A stretch of 64,000 nt of DNA, taken from assembly GCF_017654505.1 (NCBI RefSeq), contig NC_054536.1, positions 95,647,844 to 95,711,843 on the forward strand. The letters run 5' to 3'. The position numbers and the translations under genes were made by a program. This document shows positions 36,571-50,477 of the stretch, one piece after another. The notes beneath the pieces are model-generated. The model made no database searches. It had not been told where the DNA came from and was given only the letters and a program-made list of their open reading frames with translations. Each line of letters begins with the position of its first letter. Positions within the stretch are counted from its first letter, which is position 1. Origin of the DNA: Polyodon spathula. Lineage: Eukaryota; Chordata; Actinopteri; Acipenseriformes; Polyodontidae.

Positions 36571-39500
36571 TACAGTGCTAATAAGCGTAAGTTCTTTAAA
36601 GTTTGCAGTTTTCTCTTTAAAAAAAAATTTATAAAAAATTAAAACGTGTAATATTATGACAGGGCTTCATTTTGTAATCTGGTTATTTATTTTACAGTTT
36701 TACTTTACATGAGATGTTTGTTAAAATAAAAATGTATTCTCAAAATAATATGTTCATGTATAGTCCAAAGAAAGTCCTCTAATAACACAGTAGTGCCTAG
36801 ACATCCAGACTATGTGTCTGATCTGATCAGGGATGTTTCAATTTGATGCAAAACTGCCCACTATCTAGGCTTGTATATCTCTTGTTAAAATATCTAAGCT
36901 GTCCCTTAAAAAAAAAAAAAAAAGCAATTCTGCTGTTAATGTTTAATAGGCAGGTAGAAAATACTTAGCAGATCTACATTTGAAAGCCATTGCAATGTAC
37001 AACTTTATTTCCAGAATCTATTCTGGCTTAGGCATAGATGGAAAAAAAAATCAGATAAATGCATCCTAACCAGTATAGGGGTATGTTGTTGCTCGTATTT
37101 TCCGAGTAATTACCTTTGAGATGAATTTGTCGGCAGGTATTAAGTAAATCAAAACACATCTCGTACTGCCACTGTGGAAGCTGGGATATGTGTTTCTTTG
37201 TCAAGTTTAATCAGAGAGAACACCTTGCCCAGGATTACAATCCCCCAATGCACTGCAGAGATGACACATTTCCAAGGAAAGCTAACATAAATAAATGTTA
37301 ACTTTAGTGAAATTCAGGGGGCGTGAACCAGGACTTTGATGTTTCCTAATTTCACCTGTCTATCATCATTAACTCCCTATTTAAACCCAGTGACAGCTCT
37401 ATTTCTCCTGTGTTTTGTTTTTTCCCTCCTCCTCCTCCTCCTCCCTTCTTTCATATGCCGCATGCCTCTGTGTCGATCCCCTCTGGTGGGATAGTGAGTC
37501 TCACGTCCCCGACCTGGAGTTCCAGTAACTCTGCAGGTTCTTCGTGTGGTCAGAGGGAACCACCGGCCACACTATTCTTTCTCAGCTCATGCCCTATATC
37601 TTGCCTCAAGAAAGAAGGCTTTGTCTTACTCCTTACTTTACCCTCCTGGGACATGGCACTCATACTCTTAGTGCTCGAGTATATAATTAATTGTGTTCTT
37701 TCAGATTCTCTTTTCTTCCTTACGTCAAGGCTTCATATGAGCCGTTCCGTCCTCTGAGGGTCGAACCCGGTTGGTAACTGGGACCCAGTTGCGAGGCCGA
37801 GCCTATAACAACTATTAGAGAAGTCAGAGGACTCTGTGTTTTCAGGGGCCTGTAGGCCGATAGGGCGAGGCTCGACTCCATAGGGAAGGCCGAGCCTCCC
37901 TTCTCCCTTGCTCTCACAGCCCTTGCTCCCGCCCCATGAAAAGAAATCTAAGATAAATAATCACTTATACTTAGTTGGATCACGACAGTTTCTATATTAA
38001 ATAAGACTGCCAGCTTGCTCTTGATTGATACCCAATAACTGTCTAAAGAAGGGAAACCGAGGGCTGCTTTGTTTTGTGCTTGTTCTGTAATAAAAGAGGT
38101 TTACTATGCAACTCAATCTAACACATACATCATGTCCCATCATATATAATCACCACCAGGGTTCAGGAGAAGAAATGAAGCATCTTCTTGTGAGGCTAAG
38201 ATTGAGTAAGGATTTTGACACTGCAAATTCATTATGCGTTTTTTTTTTTTCTGTAGGTTACAAAACCAAAATGTTAGTGTTCAAAACTTTAAATAAACCA
38301 TGTTGAAACTCTTGTTGATTCTTGTTAGTACTGTACATATTTATTTTTTCTTTACAAAAAAATAAATAAAATAAAAGTAGGCTTTGAATATGTTGTGATT
38401 GTAGTTGGAAATATTAGTCCACTGGTCACTAACTGTGACATATTTAGGTATCTGGGGTACCAGCGCTGGGATATTACACCTCGAAAGGAATTGGCTCTGC
38501 ATGATTGTTCCAATTTGCCTCTTAATTTATTTTCTCATGCCACCCACAATATGCGTTTAATGTCAGCAGTTGCTGTAGTCACTTGTCATTTTCATTGTAC
38601 CACCCACTTATTCTTTTGGCATTGGTAGCTCAACAGCATTACAATTTATTGTATTTGATTTCCCATTTTAAAGCTAGCAGTCAAAAATTATTCTAAATCT
38701 GTTGACACTGACAACCAGTTCAGCTCACCATTTGCTTATTTTCCCAAAGTAATTATCAAACTGTAGTATTTGGAATCTGGTCAATGTTGATGGTCAGTTT
38801 TGTGTGATAATGCTGCACTTGAAACATGAAGAAATATGTGTAGTGGATGTTTGAAAGCAAGGGAGAGGATTAAAAAAACTCAATTCAGATTAATAACGTT
38901 CTTATTTATTTATATGTCAAAGCTGCAATCTTTTTTTTTTTTTTTGACCCCAGCCCCCTAGTATTAATAACACAAACTAACCTGCTGCCTGGATGGATTC
39001 AACTCTGTCTCTGAACTGTTAGTGAATAATATATTCCTCTGGGCACAAAGAAACAGGAGCTGAGTAAGTGGCCCACTTCTTGCTTTGATGCAGGTGTACT
39101 TGTGAGCTTGGCAAGGACAAAGCGAGGGTTCTGCATCTTTGAAATATCAGAGGTCAAAGCTATGTAATGTCTTCTACGTTTTCATAATGCAGTATGTCAT
39201 GTTTAACTATTTTATATTCTAGTACAGCATGTGTGTTCTGTTTAAGTCTCTTGTTGTTAGACCATTCTTGTATTTTCCCTGTATAGTGCCACCTTTCAAT
39301 GAAACTTCAAGTCATAAGACATGACCTGACCACATTAACATATGAAGTAAAAAAAAAAAAAAAAAGCCTCTGTTTAAAACACGTGTGTTCAGCGTCTCAC
39401 CTAGTGAAAACACCACAGCTTGGAAGGGCACATCTTTGCCTCCAGAGTTGTTTTAGTAATACAGTTGCTATTTCATAGTTCAGAAATTCTGCTGGATTTG

Positions 39501-42500
39501 GTTAATTTATGGTTAAGCCACGTAGACAGTCAAGTGTACATATACTTTACTTCTTAAAGGACCTTAACCACTTCAACAGTTCAGGTGAACTGAAATAGCA
39601 ACAAATACATTACAAAATTTAAAAGAGCACTATAACAGTATCATCTTAGTAATATTAAAAGTTATTTTCAATGTTAAATGTTGTTTGCAAAATATGCATA
39701 GGCTGCATTGTAAAAGTCTGTTTTTTCAGTATCTAAGTGAGAGGGATGACTTCCTGTTGAATAATACATGTATTGTATTTCACCAGTGAAGGATTCATTT
39801 TTTAGATCTTGACAGATGGAATCTTTAGTGAACAGCCTTTTGAAACTCATCTGAGGAAGAAATGTCCTTGTATCAATACAAATCATCTCCCATTACATGT
39901 ATCCTATTTGCTGTTATATTAAATTATGTATTCTATTTCAGGACACAACTGCCCTATTGTGTCACTCACAGATGATTGCAGTTAACATTTGTAATTGTAT
40001 TGGCAGCTGAGCCCATTGAATTGAATGGAGAGACCAGGGCTGAACATGAACTGCTAACCTCACAGTTCAAAGATGAATCTCTTACCATTCCCCTAAGGAG
40101 CAAGCTCAGTAGTTGAGAGGTAAGTACATGTCAAATGCTGATGTCAGTGTTTTTAACTCAGCAGATCCATTCCTAGTTATGCAAGTTATGGAATGTTTGC
40201 AATACAGTGAGATATTTCCTATTAGACACAGCTGATGAAAACATATCTCTTTGGTGTCCGTTATTCAGAAGTGATTAAGGATTGCTAGATAGATAGTTGG
40301 ATTCCACTGAGTGTGCCCGCGGGACACATAATCTACACAAGACCAATGGATAAACCCTCCAACAGCGGCAACGTAAAATGCACCCCACCCACCACAGAAA
40401 GATAACCTCAAAACCTCAGCTACAAACTAAACAGCTACAGTAATCAACTGTTGGATGTTGAGGATTGTTTATAACCCGACTTCCAAACTGAATACATTGC
40501 CCTGTTCTATTTATAGTGCATCCTTATTGAGCTGTTCCCCAGCAAAGTCCATTCCATTCCTCTACAAGTGCAGTCACAGGGGCAGCCTACTTTGTGTTTT
40601 TAAACCTTTCCCTTCCAGGTAACCAGGTAAAACCATTTTGTTGATAACGTCAGACAAAACGGTTTTCAGTTATTTTAATGCAGCATAATTTATCTTAATT
40701 AACAAATTGACATCATGATGTAAGATTATATGACATTTGGGATCTCTTTGTAATTTGCTTTTATTAGTTTAGATAAACAAATGTTTATAAACGTAGCCCG
40801 TCACTGTACTAAATGACTGTTCTGAAGTCAAAGTCAATGACAGTCTCCCTCACTAGATTGTGAATCCCCACTCTTTGTGACTGCTGTCTCCTCATACATT
40901 CCATGTTCCTGGAAGTTACTGGTTAAGTGAAATTACCCCTTTGGTATCTTATTCTAATCCAGTAGAGAAAGTAATTTTACACTACAGTTATTTCTACAGT
41001 TGTTTGTGTTGTAAGTTTGTTTTCAAAATGCTAGTCTGGATTTAAATACATACAAACCCATGAAATAGGACATAAAATATATATGATATACATTATATTA
41101 CAATACAAACATAAATCAGCTGTCAGCTACTGCAAAAGCAAGAGTTACTTTATATTCATGAAACTAATAACGTATGCAAGGATGCAAAGGTGATTAAATA
41201 TAACAGATTTGTTTTTGGGCACAGCCCTCCCCCCCTTAAAAGAGAATATTTAAAAATAACAACAGTAGTTCTTGTGTGGTGTTTTTCAATTCTTGTGTTC
41301 TGCAGATTGTTTCATTTCATTCCCCTCGTGCCTGCTGTGTCTAAATACCGCGCTGCAGAATTCTGTTGAGGCTGCCTGGTCCCTGCCCTGTGGTCCTGCT
41401 GCAGCCTCCAAACACTCATATATCAAACACACTGTGATGAGGCGGGCATGCCTGACACACTATTTCAGAGAGAGGCTTTGCTTTATAGACCCCTTCTCCA
41501 TCAGTGTTCAATAATGGTGTCCCGGGGGCCATAATGCTTTGAGAGCCGTAATTGAATGATATTATTAACAGTATCATCACCTGTGTTGTCTATTTAATTA
41601 ACTTGAAGATAAACGAGGCCCTTAAAGTTATTAGCCACATTATTTATCATCTGATGCAACTAACTCTTGATGAAAGAACTTAAACCAAGTTTGCTTCTAG
41701 TAAATTAACAAATGTATTAAAAAGCTTTTTGTTTTTGTAGTTGATCACATGTCACCAATTCAACTACATGGAAGTTTCCACAGACTTCCACATTATTGAA
41801 TGAAGGTCATTGTAATTATTTTACAAGGTTCCTCATACATGCCAAAAGTCCCTATATGGTCAGGACAGTCCAGATTTCCTAGCAAATGTCTCGCGTCCCA
41901 AGGCATATGAAGAAAGTCCCGATATTTAACCATAGAAAAAATCATTTATTCTGCACGGTAGAGTTAGTGAAAACCACATGCTGTGCTCTTCATGTGGCTG
42001 ACACATCTGCTGATCACTAACTTATACAAAGGGAAGAACACTTGAGTATGTCTATTTTTACTGTCATGCCGGTCGTGTCGTGTTGAGTTCGGGGGATATG
42101 TCTATTATATGATAATGAGTGTTTTTTGTATATGACTCCCAGGTGTATGATGTGTATGACCCCCCCTGGAGATCAGCATCCTGCTGAACAGTTTCCAAAA
42201 GTTGGCAAGTCTGGTACCTTGCCAGCCACAGTACGCCTCTATAGCTGACAAACAATACATTCAAAAATACCTTCTTACCACATGTATTACTACAGTGTAC
42301 AGCTGAGTCCAAAAAACAAATCTGGAAAAAGAGAACTGCCAAACCTGTTATACATCTAGACTGTTATATATGTTTATAACTAACAGAACTTGTGTACTGT
42401 TTGGGAATACCTCTGCCAAGATGTGTCATGTTCAGTGATGTATCTGTCTGCTTCTGTACTTTAGCATTAACAATGCTAGCCTTAGGAGAAACAGTTTAGA

Positions 42501-43305
42501 TATTATTCAGCAGACACAGATTTGACATATACTTGCCTTGAAGGCTTCAGTTATTAGCAAAAGCAAATCAAACTAGAGTGTACTTTAACTGTACATGTTG
42601 TGACAGAAGCTGTAAAATAAACGTACTGTACAAGTTGACAAAACAACTGAAATAAGAAGATCCTTAAATAGTCTATCCCAGTACAGCAGGTTGTGTGAAA
42701 GAAGCATCACTGGTTTAACAATGTGGGAGCTTATTCCTGACATCGTAAGCTTCAAATCCAATGTGTTAGAGACGCTTCATGCAGGTGTGCTCTCTAGCTG
42801 CTTATTGCATTCAATACATATGAGCCAATGTCATTTGAAACCATGAACCTGGATGCTCATGTAAATGTACACAGTCTCTGCAACATGCATGGGCATTCAC
42901 ATTGTGCAATTTCCACAGAATTTTACTGAGGCATTTCAATTCTGAAAGCTGAGCTGTTTCAAGCTCTTATTTACATTTTCAGTGCCTTATTACCTGAAAA
43001 GCCCAGAATCGCTATGCAGGGATCGTTTCTTGGGTTTACTCAGTGTGTTTCCCTCCTTGAATTCAGGTCTTGGAGATTACTGCTGCTCCCAGTTTTGTTA
43101 TGTTTTATTATTTAGTCACTTTGCTATTATTTTAACTATACAATATAATAGAGACAAACAAAAGCATGCCCCACTGCTACAGAAAGAGCATTCCTAGCAA
43201 TGAATATTATGCTACCCCTAATAAGAGTATGCCATAGTAAATATGAACAACCAGCTCGCAGCGTTCCCAAACTTTCCCCATGATTATATTATGCAATTAC
43301 CATAG

Positions 43306-43310
<5 letters not shown>
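36571..43310. other. Unassigned intronic DNA
   Basis: About 6.7 kb of mostly AT-rich sequence with poly-A (36908-36923, 39350-39365) and poly-T (38931-38945) tracts. A GC-richer patch at 37380-37930 includes a (CTC)n run (37428-37443) and short open frames without recognisable products. No gene, LTR pair or tandem array seen. Confidence 0.45.
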
Positions 43311-43345
<35 letters not shown>

Positions 43346-43346
43346 A

Positions 43347-43380
<34 letters not shown>
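43309..43380. repeat. (TA)n microsatellite with interruptions
   Basis: TA tract broken by GATATATATATT near its middle. Confidence 0.95.
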
Positions 43381-43386
<6 letters not shown>

Positions 43387-43857
43387 CCGTAAAAACACGA
43401 AATGTCCTTATGTGGAAGCAAACAATTGCTTGGTTTACCCATTCTAGAATGCTCTAATTTAAAATGAATATCAATGTCAGTGAACACTGCCCAAGATAGC
43501 ATTTTGCATGAAATAAGAGGTGCTCTGATTCTGTTTTCAGCTGTATAATTCTCTGACGAGGAGTCAAAAGGTTTGATGGTTTCTGTTAATGGCTCCACAA
43601 GCAACCCTTGTTAGCACACTCATCTCAAAGAGGAACATATATTTTATGTGTCACATTTCACATGACTAAAGGTTTAGGGGGAGCTATTGAGGTTTTACTG
43701 CTAGTAAAAAGATGGTGCAACTCAGGTAGGCTGTGAATTAATTAAGAGTTAAAAAGTTGAAAGAGCAATAACACCAACAAAACAGAAAGGGAGGGAGAGC
43801 TAACGGATCATCTGTTTAGCCAGGCACCAGCAATCGCTTCCCTGGGCCAACTTCCAC

Positions 43858-46800
43858 AGAGAGAGGCGTCTCATACAGCACACTGCTACCCAGGAGAGAG
43901 GCGTCTCATACAGCACACTGCTACCCAGGAGAGAGGCGTCTCATACAGCATAGCACACTGCTACCCAGGAGAGAGGCGTCTCATACAGCACACTGCTACC
44001 CAGGAGAGAGGCGTCTCATACAGCACACTGCTACCCAGGAGAGAGGCGTCTCATACAGCACACTGCTACCCAGGAGAGAGGCGTCTCATACAGCACACTG
44101 CTACCCAGGAGAGAGGCGTCTCATACAGCACACTGCTACCCAGGAGAGAGGCGTCTCATACAGCACACTGCTACCCAGGAGAGAGGCGTCTCATACAGCA
44201 CACTGCTACCCAGGAGAGAGGCATCTCATACAGCACACTGCTACCCAGGAGAGAGGCGTCTCATACAGCACACTGCTACCCAGGAGAGAGGCGTCTCATA
44301 CAGCACACTGCTACCCAGGAGAGAGGCATCTCATACAGCACACTGCTACCCAGGAGAGAGGCGTCTCATACAGCACACTGCTACCCAGGAGAGAGGCGTC
44401 TCATACAGCACACCGCTACCCAGGAGAGAGGCGTCTCATACAGCACACTGCTACCCAGGAAAGAGACATCTCATACAGCACAGCACCCTGCTACCCAGGA
44501 GAGAGGCGTCTCATACAGCACACTGCTACCCAGGAGAGAGGCGTCTCATACAGCACACAGCTACCCAGGAGAGAGGCGTCTCATACAGCACACTGCTACC
44601 CAGGAGAGAGGCGTCTCATACAGCACACTGCTACCCAGGAGAGAGGCGTCTCATACAGCACACTGCTACCCAGGAGAGAGACATCTCATACAGCACACTG
44701 CTACCCAGGAGAGAGGCGTCTCATACAGCACACTGCTACCCAGGAGAGAGACATCTCATACAGCACACTGCTACCCAGGAGAGAGACATCTCATACAGCA
44801 CACTGCTACCCAGGAGAGAGGCGTCTCATACAGCACACCGCTACCCAGGAGAGAGGCGTCTCATACAGCACACTGCTACCCAGGAGAGAGGCGTCTCATA
44901 CAGCACACTGCTACCCAGGAGAGAGGCGTCTCATACAGCACAGCTACCCAGGAGAGAGACGTCTCATACAGCACACTGCTACCCAGGAGAGAGACGTCTC
45001 ATACAGCACACTGCTACCCAGGAGAGAGACATCTCATACAGCACACTGCTACCCAGGAGAGAGGCGTCTCATACAGCACACTGCTACCCAGGAGAGAGGC
45101 GTCTCATACAGCACACTGCTACCCAGGAGAGAGACATCTCATACAGCACACTGCTACCCAGGAGAGAGGCGTCTCATACAGCACACTGCTACCCAGGAGA
45201 GAGACATCTCATACAGCACACTGCTACCCAGGAGAGAGACATCTCATACAGCACACTGCTACCCAGGAGAGAGACATCTCATACAGCACACTGCTACCCA
45301 GGAGAGAGGCGTCTCATACAGCACACTGCTACCCAGGAGAGAGGCGTCTCATACAGCACACTGCTACCCAGGAGAGAGGCGTCTCATACAGCACACTGCT
45401 ACCCAGGAGAGAGGCGTCTCATACAGCACACTGCTACCCAGGAGAGAGGCGTCTCATACAGCACACTGCTACCCAGGAGAGAGGCGTCTCATACAGCACA
45501 CTGCTACCCAGGAGAGAGGCGTCTCATACAGCACACTGCTACCCAGGAGAGAGGCGTCTCATACAGCACACTGCTACCCAGGAGAGAGGCGTCTCATACA
45601 GCACACTGCTACCCAGGAGAGAGGCATCTCATACAGCACACTGCTACCCAGGAGAGAGGCGTCTCATACAGCACACTGCTACCCAGGAGAGAGGCGTCTC
45701 ATACAGCACACCGCTACCCAGGAGAGAGGCGTCTCATACAGCACACTGCTACCCAGGAGAGAGGCGTCTCATACAGCACACTGCTACCCAGGAGAGAGGC
45801 GTCTCATACAGCACACTGCTACCCAGGAGAGAGGCGTCTCATACAGCACACTGCTACCCAGGAGAGAGGCGTCTCATACAGCACACTGCTACCCAGGAGA
45901 GAGGCGTCTCATACAGCACACTGCTACCCAGGAGAGAGACATCTCATACAGCACACTGCTACCCAGGAGAGAGGCGTCTCATACAGCACACTGCTACCCA
46001 GGAGAGAGGCGTCTCATACAGCACACTGCTACCCAGGAGAGAGGCGTCTCATACAGCACACTGCTACCCAGGAGAGAGGCGTCTCATACAGCACACTGCT
46101 ACCCAGGAGAGAGGCGTCTCATACAGCACACTGCTACCCAGGAGAGAGGCGTCTCATACAGCACACTGCTACCCAGGAAAGAGACATCTCATACAGCACA
46201 GCACACTGCTACCCAGGAGAGAGGCGTCTCATACAGCACACTGCTACCCAGGAGAGAGACATCTCATACAGCACACTGCTACCCAGGAGAGAGGCGTCTC
46301 ATACAGCACACTGCTACCCAGGAGAGAGGCGTCTCATACAGCACACTGCTACCCAGGAGAGAGGCGTCTCATACAGCACACTGCTACCCAGGAGAGAGGC
46401 GTCTCATACAGCACACTGCTACCCAGGAGAGAGGCGTCTCATACAGCACACTGCTACCCAGGAGAGAGGCGTCTCATACAGCACACTGCTACCCAGGAGA
46501 GAGGCGTCTCATACAGCACAGCACACTGCTACCCAGGAGAGAGGCGTCTCATACAGCACACTGCTACCCAGGAGAGAGACATCTCATACAGCACACTGCT
46601 ACCCAGGAGAGAGACATCTCATACAGCACACTGCTACCCAGGAGAGAGACGTCTCATACAGCACACTGCTACCCAGGAGAGAGGCATCTCATACAGCACA
46701 CTGCTACCCAGGAGAGAGGCGTCTCATACAGCACACTGCTACCCAGGAGAGAGGCATCTCATACAGCACACTGCTACCCAGGAGAGAGGCGTCTCATACA

Positions 46801-48717
46801 GCACACTGCTACCCAGGAGAGAGGCATCTCATACAGCACACTGCAACCCAGGAGAGAGACATCTCATACAGCACACTGCTACCCAGGAGAGAGGCGTCTC
46901 ATACAGCACACTGCTACCCAGGAGAGAGGCAGTGTGCTGTATGAGATGTCTCTCTCATACAGCACACAGATGTCTCTCTCATACAGCACACAGCTACCCA
47001 GGAGAGAGGCGTCTCATACAGCACACTGCTACCCAGGAGAGAGGCGTCTCATACAGCACACTGCTACCCAGGAGAGAGGCGTCTCATACAGCACACTGCT
47101 ACCCAGGAGAGAGGCGTCTCATACAGCACACTGCTACCCAGGAGAGAGGCGTCTCATACAGCACACTGCTACCCAGGAGAGAGGCGTCTCATACAGCACA
47201 CTGCTACCCAGGAGAGAGGCGTCTCATACAGCACACTGCTACCCAGGAGAGAGGCGTCTCATACAGCACACTGCTACCCAGGAGAGAGGCGTCTCATACA
47301 GCACAGCACACTGCTACCCAGGAGAGAGGCGTCTCATACAGCACACTGCTACCCAGGAGAGAGACATCTCATACAGCACACTGCTACCCAGGAGAGAGGC
47401 GTCTCATAAAGCACACCGTTACCCAGGAGAGAGGCGTCTCATACAGCACACCGCTACCCAGGAGAGAGGCGTATCATACAGCACACCTGTTACCCAGGAG
47501 AGAGGCGTCTCATACAGCACACTGCTACCCAGGAGAGAGGCATCTCATACAGCACACTGCTACCCAGGAGAGAGGCGTCTCATACAGCACACTGCTACCC
47601 AGGAGAGAGGCGTCTCATACAGCACACTGCTACCCAGGAGAGAGGCGTCTCATACAGCACACTGCTACCCAGGAGAGAGGCATCTCATACAGCACACTGC
47701 TACCCAGGAGAGAGACATCTCATACAGCACACTGCTACCCAGGAGAGAGACATCTCATACAGCACACTGCTACCCAGGAGAGAGACATCTCATACAGCAC
47801 ACCGCTACCCAGGAGAGAGACATCTCATACAGCACACTGCTACCCAGGAGAGAGACATCTCATACAGCACACCGCTACCCAGGAGAGAGACATCTCATAC
47901 AGCACACCGCTACCCAGGAGAGAGGCGTCTCATACAGCACACTGCTACCCAGGAGAGAGACATCTCATACAGCACACCGCTACCCAGGAGAGAGACATCT
48001 CATACAGCACACCGCTACCCAGGAGAGAGGCGTCTCATACAGCACACCGCTACCCAGGAGAGAGGCATCTCATACAGCACACTGCTACCCAGGAGAGAGA
48101 CATCTCATACAGCACACTGCTACCCAGGAGAGAGACATCTCATACAGACATCTCATACAGCACACGCTACCCAGGAGAGAGACATCTCATACAGCACACC
48201 TGCTACCCAGGAGAGAGACATCTCATACAGCACACTGCTACCCAGGAGAGAGACATCTCATACAGCACACTGCTACCCAGGAGAGAGACATCTCATACAG
48301 CACACTGCTACCCAGGAGAGAGACATCTCATACAGCACACTGCTACCCAGGAGAGAGACATCTCATACAGCACACTGCTACCCAGGAGAGAGACATCTCA
48401 TACAGCACACCGCTACCCAGGAGAGAGGCGTCTCATAAAGCACACCGTTACCCAGGAGAGAGGCGTCTCATACAGCACACTGCTACCCAGGAGAGAGGCG
48501 TCTCATACAGCACACCGTTACCCAGGAGAGAGACGTCTCATACAGCACACTGCTACCCAGGAGAGAGGCGTCTCATACAGCACACTGCTACCCAGGAGAG
48601 AGGCGTCTCATACAGCACACTGCTACCCAGGAGAGAGACGTCTCATACAGCACACTGCTACCCAGGAGAGAGGCGTCTCATACAGCACACTGCTACCCAG
48701 GAGAGTGGCGTCTCATA
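43858..48717 (+). repeat. 35-bp minisatellite array, about 138 units
   Basis: The unit is CTGCTACCCAGGAGAGAGGC followed by GTCTCATACAGCACA, exactly 35 bases. Two main variants differ at linked sites, GGCGTC and GACATC, with intermediates GGCATC and GACGTC. Because 35 is not a multiple of three, three units (105 bases) cycle through all frames. No frame meets a stop for long stretches, giving spurious frames up to 623 codons at 46932-48803. Occasional 5-base AGCAC duplications (near 43950, 44481, 46199, 46515, 47302) mark slippage. One inverted unit lies at 46930-46968. The repeat shows no coding signature, only its own periodicity. Confidence 0.97.
46932..46967. repeat. Hairpin formed by an inverted 35-bp unit
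   Basis: GTGTGCTGTATGAGA (46932-46946) is the exact reverse complement of TCTCATACAGCACAC (46953-46967), with a 6-base loop TGTCTC. It is the only inverted unit I see in the array. It is followed by a short irregular unit before the regular repeat resumes at about 46992. Confidence 0.95.
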
Positions 48718-49975
48718 GGACAAAGGCAAACCCTGCAGAGCTCACTGTGAGTCTGGCCAGCAGGGTTTTCTGTAGCGCAATGAGAAGAAACTTTACATGC
48801 TGATTTTGTCTAGCTAACCCACGGGAGAGCTAGACCCAATGCAACACTCCCTTTGGAATCCCCAGCGAAGAGTGCTTTACCATAGCCAGGAGTGCTTTAC
48901 CACAGCCAGGAGTGCTCCACCTCTTTTAAATTCTGTGTTCTTATGAAAAAAATGCAATGGTTAGGGTCACAAAAGAGTCATGGAAGCACAGTTTAAATTC
49001 CACTCCCTGCAAGATGACGATTTTGGCTGTTGATCCACAGGGAGCACTGCATTGGCCCTTGCGCTCCTGTGGGGTTAGGAAGAAACATCAGACTGGGGCT
49101 AGTTTGTCGCTCCGTTGTCCACTACTGGTCAAACGCCTGTCAATTCCCGGTGTTGACTTACCCGGATAGTCCCTTCCCTTTATGGCTCATAGCTTAGCAA
49201 CATCCCTTCCTTAAATTCGACAGGTGAAAAGAGGTGATTAGCTTGACAGTAGACACCCAACCACTGTAGATGCATAAGCAAGACCTCACAGTTTTACAAC
49301 CTCCATAACTAGTGCCCTATAAAAAAGGAAGGAAGAAGATTTATGTATTAGCTCAAAAAAAGGGCCACAATCCTGCAGCCCACGGAGATGAGAGATGTTG
49401 CCATAAGGACGATGAAGTGATTTTCAAAAAGAGGGCCTCTCACTTTCTAAAGAGGCTATATCAATGGTTAAATATGATCTATACTGTATATAACTGAACT
49501 CTGGAGCTCCTTATTACTTAATCTCACTGGGAACTGACTCCAATAGCTAATTGGGTTTAACAGAGTTGGCTTGTAATTGATCAATAACGTAAGTCAACAG
49601 CCCTTCGAGCTCCCCACACTTGAATTTCAAAACAAAAATACTGAGTTACTTGAAGACAGACAATAAACAAGCTAACAATGGTCTTCAATTTAGTTCTTTT
49701 AATTGTAAAATATATGTTACATGACTTACTTATCTGCTGTTCCTCCCTTTCATTTTTTTTTTTTTTGTATTAAAATGTAGCAGGTTTGAATTAGATTGCA
49801 TGCTTGATTAATAGTATGATTTAAAATAATACATGCTGCCTGTCTTCCTGCTGCTTGTTTAAATACATTGCTTCATGGGCACTTTGCAAAATTAGAATTG
49901 AAAAGGTGTGTGTAACGGGAAGGTATTTCAATGAAAAATGTGTCAAGTATCATTATAAACCTCAGGGATCGTCTC
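48718..49975. other. Unassigned intronic DNA
   Basis: Ordinary sequence after the array. A 20-base direct repeat, AGTGCTTTACCATAGCCAGG, occurs about 2.7 times at 48871-48925. No gene recognised. Confidence 0.45.
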
Positions 49976-50050
49976 AGCCAATCAGCTTCTGAGTAGAGCA
50001 GTACATTCTTTCGACTCGCTTCAAATGGCAGCGTCGTTTATAAGCAGCTT
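49976..50050 (+). promoter_or_regulatory. Promoter-like CCAAT plus TATA pair
   Basis: AGCCAATCAGC (49976-49986) is a full NF-Y-type CCAAT box. A TATA-like TTTATAAGC lies 55 bases further on (about 50037-50045). The spacing suits a Pol II promoter, and it lies about 430 bases before the GC-rich block. No transcript or open frame supports it. Confidence 0.3.
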
Positions 50051-50477
50051 AAGCCATCCAGAGGAACAAATAACCTTTTTTTAAAGATAGCATTGTATTT
50101 CATCAAAAATATTTTACTAAAACGTAAAAGCTGTTATTTAAATCCACAGAAAGAAAAAAACATTTTTTTTTGTTTTTTTCTGTAAACAATTTGTGGGCTT
50201 GTTTATACCTTGGTCACATATTACTGTATTTATCTTTTTTTTTCCACCATTTTTTGCAAGAGCTCCTATAATAGTTTTTGATTGAGCTGAAATATTTCAT
50301 TCATCTCATGATGCCCATGTCTGCTCTAGTCAAAGCATAGCCTCTTACCAAGCTGATTCAGACACACAGCCTTTATCTTGTTTATAACCTCCATTCTTGT
50401 CATCGACTCCTCCCCTGTATTGATTCAAATCTAGTTTATGATCCCGAACAGCAAGTGACCTGGTAATAAGAAAAATG

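Noticed and set aside
43858..48717. CRISPR-like regular array
   Set aside because: Units are directly contiguous with no unique spacers, and the DNA is vertebrate.
46932..48803. Open frame of 623 codons on the plus strand
   Set aside because: It is only the 35-bp minisatellite read through; the peptide repeats every 35 residues because three units restore the frame, and an overlapping frame is equally open.
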